DNA from: Actinomycetota bacterium
Lineage (GTDB): Bacteria > Actinomycetota > Acidimicrobiia > Acidimicrobiales > Acidimicrobilacustridaceae
Assembly (NCBI GenBank): GCA_016185305.1
Contig: JACPNV010000026.1
Coordinates: 1-52,342, forward strand
Length of the DNA: 52,342 nucleotides
Direction: 5' to 3'
The notes under the pieces are model-generated. The model was not told the DNA's origin. It did not search any database and worked only from the letters and a program-made list of their open reading frames with translations. The translations under genes and the position numbers were made by a program. Of the stretch, positions 50,925-52,342 are shown in pieces (the first letter of the stretch is position 1; each line of letters starts with the position of its first letter).

Positions 50925-52342
50925 TCAGCGCTCGGCCGGGGCGGCCACCCGGCCCGCCCAACGGTAGTCGGCCTTCCCAGCGGGAGATCTCTCGACGTGA
51001 TCGACGAGGACAAGCGACCTCGGCAGCTTGTAGCCCGCCAGTGCTGTGCGGCAGTGCTCGCGCAACTCTTCGAGCGAGATGTTGGTGCCCGCGACGGGCT
51101 GCACCACAGCGGCGACCGCTCGGCCCCAGCGATCGTCCGGCACGCCCACGACCACCGCGTCATACACGGAAGCGTGCGCCTTGAGCACCGCCTCGACCTC
51201 TTCGGGAAAGACCTTCTCGCCGCCGGTGTTGATGCAACCCGACCCCCGGCCCAGCAAAGTGATCGAGCCATCGTCTGCGACGGTCGCCATGTCGCCGGTG
51301 AGCACCCACCGGTGCCCGCCCACCTCGACGAAGGTGGCGGTTGTCTTCTCCGGATCGTTGTAGTACCCGAGGGGAATCCGACCTCGCAGCGCAACGCGAC
51401 CGATGTCGCCCGACCCCGGCGCGATCGGTTGCCGCGTCATCTCGTCGAGCACGGTCGTCGAATCTCCGTAGGGCGTGAACTTGGTGACACCGGCCGATGG
51501 TTCACTGCCCGCTTCGAGGCGTTGCGACCCTTGGGCTCCCGTCTCCGAAGAGCCGAAGCCGTCGACAACCGCGCAGTTCGGCACCTGCTCCATCAGCCGC
51601 TTGCGCAGCGCCGGCGACAGCGGGGCTCCCCCCGAGCCGATGGAGAACAACGACGACACGTCGAAGGGGCCATGCTCGTCCCAGGCGTCGACCAGCGGCC
51701 GGACGACCGCGTCGCCGACCACGGTGATGAGGTTCACCTTCTCCCGTTCGATCGTCTGCCACACCGCCAGCGGATCGAGCGAGCCGGGCAGCAGGACGAC
51801 CGTGCCGCCGCTGAAGAGCCACGACAACGAGGTCCACTGGCCTGCCGCGTGCATGAGCGGTGCGACCGGCAAGAAGACGAACGATCCGTCGATCATGCGA
51901 TCGGGGATCTCATCGGGCCTCTCGACAGGACCGAGCATCCGCATCGGATCGCCACCACCGATGCACGCGTAGAACGCATCTTCGTGGCGCCACACGACGC
52001 CCTTCGGGAGACCGGTCGTGCCGCCCGTGTATATGACGTAGTGATCGTCGCTGGAGCGCGGCCCGAAGGAACGCTCGGCCGACGACGACGCGAGCGCGTC
52101 CTCGTAGCCGACTTCAGTGCCGACGCGGCTCGCAATGCCAGAACCGTCCTCGACGGCAAGCCACCAGCCGACCGCGGGAAGATCACCGCGCACCGCTTCG
52201 GCCCGATCAGCGAACTGCCGGTGGAACAGCACGCCAACCAGGTCAGCGTCGTCGAACAGGTGGCGGAGCTCGTCCTCGACGTATCGATGGTTCACGTTGA
52301 TGGGCACGGCCCGCAGCTTGTAGGCGGCGAGCATGGCCTCCA
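50925..52342 (-). CDS. acyl-CoA synthetase, FadD19-like, 5' end outside the window
   Basis: The frame is open to the window edge, so the N-terminus is missing. The visible 472 residues contain YTGGTTGLPKGVVWRHED, GFGSSETGAQG, WVLTGDMATVADDGSITLLGRGS and the C-terminal AGKADYRWAG with its catalytic Lys. It is close to the ligase at 32765 (NVNHRYVEDELRHLFDDADL versus NVNYRYVEEELRYLFDNADL), so the two are paralogues, possibly for different side-chain lengths. It is followed by the WS/DGAT gene on the same strand, joining acyl activation to ester synthesis. Confidence 0.92.
   Translation of the reverse strand, partial: EAMLAAYKLRAVPINVNHRYVEDELRHLFDDADLVGVLFHRQFADRAEAVRGDLPAVGWWLAVEDGSGIASRVGTEVGYEDALASSSAERSFGPRSSDDHYVIYTGGTTGLPKGVVWRHEDAFYACIGGGDPMRMLGPVERPDEIPDRMIDGSFVFLPVAPLMHAAGQWTSLSWLFSGGTVVLLPGSLDPLAVWQTIEREKVNLITVVGDAVVRPLVDAWDEHGPFDVSSLFSIGSGGAPLSPALRKRLMEQVPNCAVVDGFGSSETGAQGSQRLEAGSEPSAGVTKFTPYGDSTTVLDEMTRQPIAPGSGDIGRVALRGRIPLGYYNDPEKTTATFVEVGGHRWVLTGDMATVADDGSITLLGRGSGCINTGGEKVFPEEVEAVLKAHASVYDAVVVGVPDDRWGRAVAAVVQPVAGTNISLEELREHCRTALAGYKLPRSLVLVDHVERSPAGKADYRWAGRVAAPAER

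Noticed and set aside
1..52342. rRNA, tRNA, prophage or replication origin
   Set aside because: No cloverleaf or rRNA stretches, no phage structural genes, no dnaA-box clusters seen by reading; low-copy tRNA could still be missed without a computed search.

Overview
The window is high-GC, almost fully coding DNA with GTG/TTG starts and purine-rich ribosome binding sites. Its content is typical of a lipid- and steroid-catabolising actinobacterium: several FadD-type ligases, an acyl-CoA dehydrogenase, an alpha-methylacyl-CoA racemase, a CYP125-like P450, two wax ester synthase/DGAT genes, two Liv-type ABC systems, RmuC and DinG. I infer a deep-branching actinobacterium, most likely of the Acidimicrobiia, but no rRNA or other phylogenetic marker is present to prove it. 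No stretch longer than about 300 bases lacks a gene, and I saw no rRNA, tRNA or CRISPR.

Layout. 1-3314: end of a beta-propeller-like gene, then rmuC, a nuclease/phosphatase-fold gene and a hypothetical gene on the minus strand. 3461-9805: a four-gene plus-strand cluster (hyuB, hyuA, a gluconate-dehydrogenase-subunit-3-like protein, a GMC oxidoreductase) behind two matching palindromic operators. 9753-14900: dinG, a CDGSH mini-protein, and a fadE-fadD pair. 14996-17641: an ABC/FtsX/lipoprotein operon. 17926-23386: a TetR regulator followed by Liv system 1, which carries two deletion-like lesions (substrate-binding protein fused in frame into the permease; livF without Walker A and frameshifted). 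23397-28998: a secreted unknown protein, a VOC protein, two alpha/beta hydrolases and a wax ester synthase/DGAT. 29025-32423: a large surface protein with M91-like protease, Gly-rich, VWD and repeat domains. 32765-35878: a FadD19-like ligase with an aldehyde dehydrogenase. 35964-46560: a minus-strand run holding a coiled-coil membrane protein, a crotonase, two SDRs, an acetoacetate-decarboxylase-family protein, a small membrane protein and the intact Liv system 2. 46846-52342: alpha-methylacyl-CoA racemase, P450, an IS3-like remnant, a second WS/DGAT with an in-frame amber codon, and a second FadD19-like ligase cut by the window end.

How it may fit together. Two families of operator can be seen. 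The palindrome CCTGAC-N5/6-GTCAGG (or a close variant) lies upstream of hyuB (twice), Liv 1 and Liv 2 and overlaps the start of the TetR gene, suggesting one autoregulated TetR regulon controlling uptake plus the hydantoinase/GMC cluster. A second motif resembling the mycobacterial KstR box (TNNAACNNGTTNNA) lies upstream of the FadD19-like gene and the crotonase, with a weaker version between the racemase and the P450. These are enzymes expected for sterol side-chain breakdown: terminal oxidation by the P450, CoA activation by FadD19-like ligases, racemisation of the methyl branch, then dehydrogenation and hydration. Several lesions (Liv 1 twice, the P450 end, the second WS/DGAT) mean that recent gene decay or assembly error should be considered.
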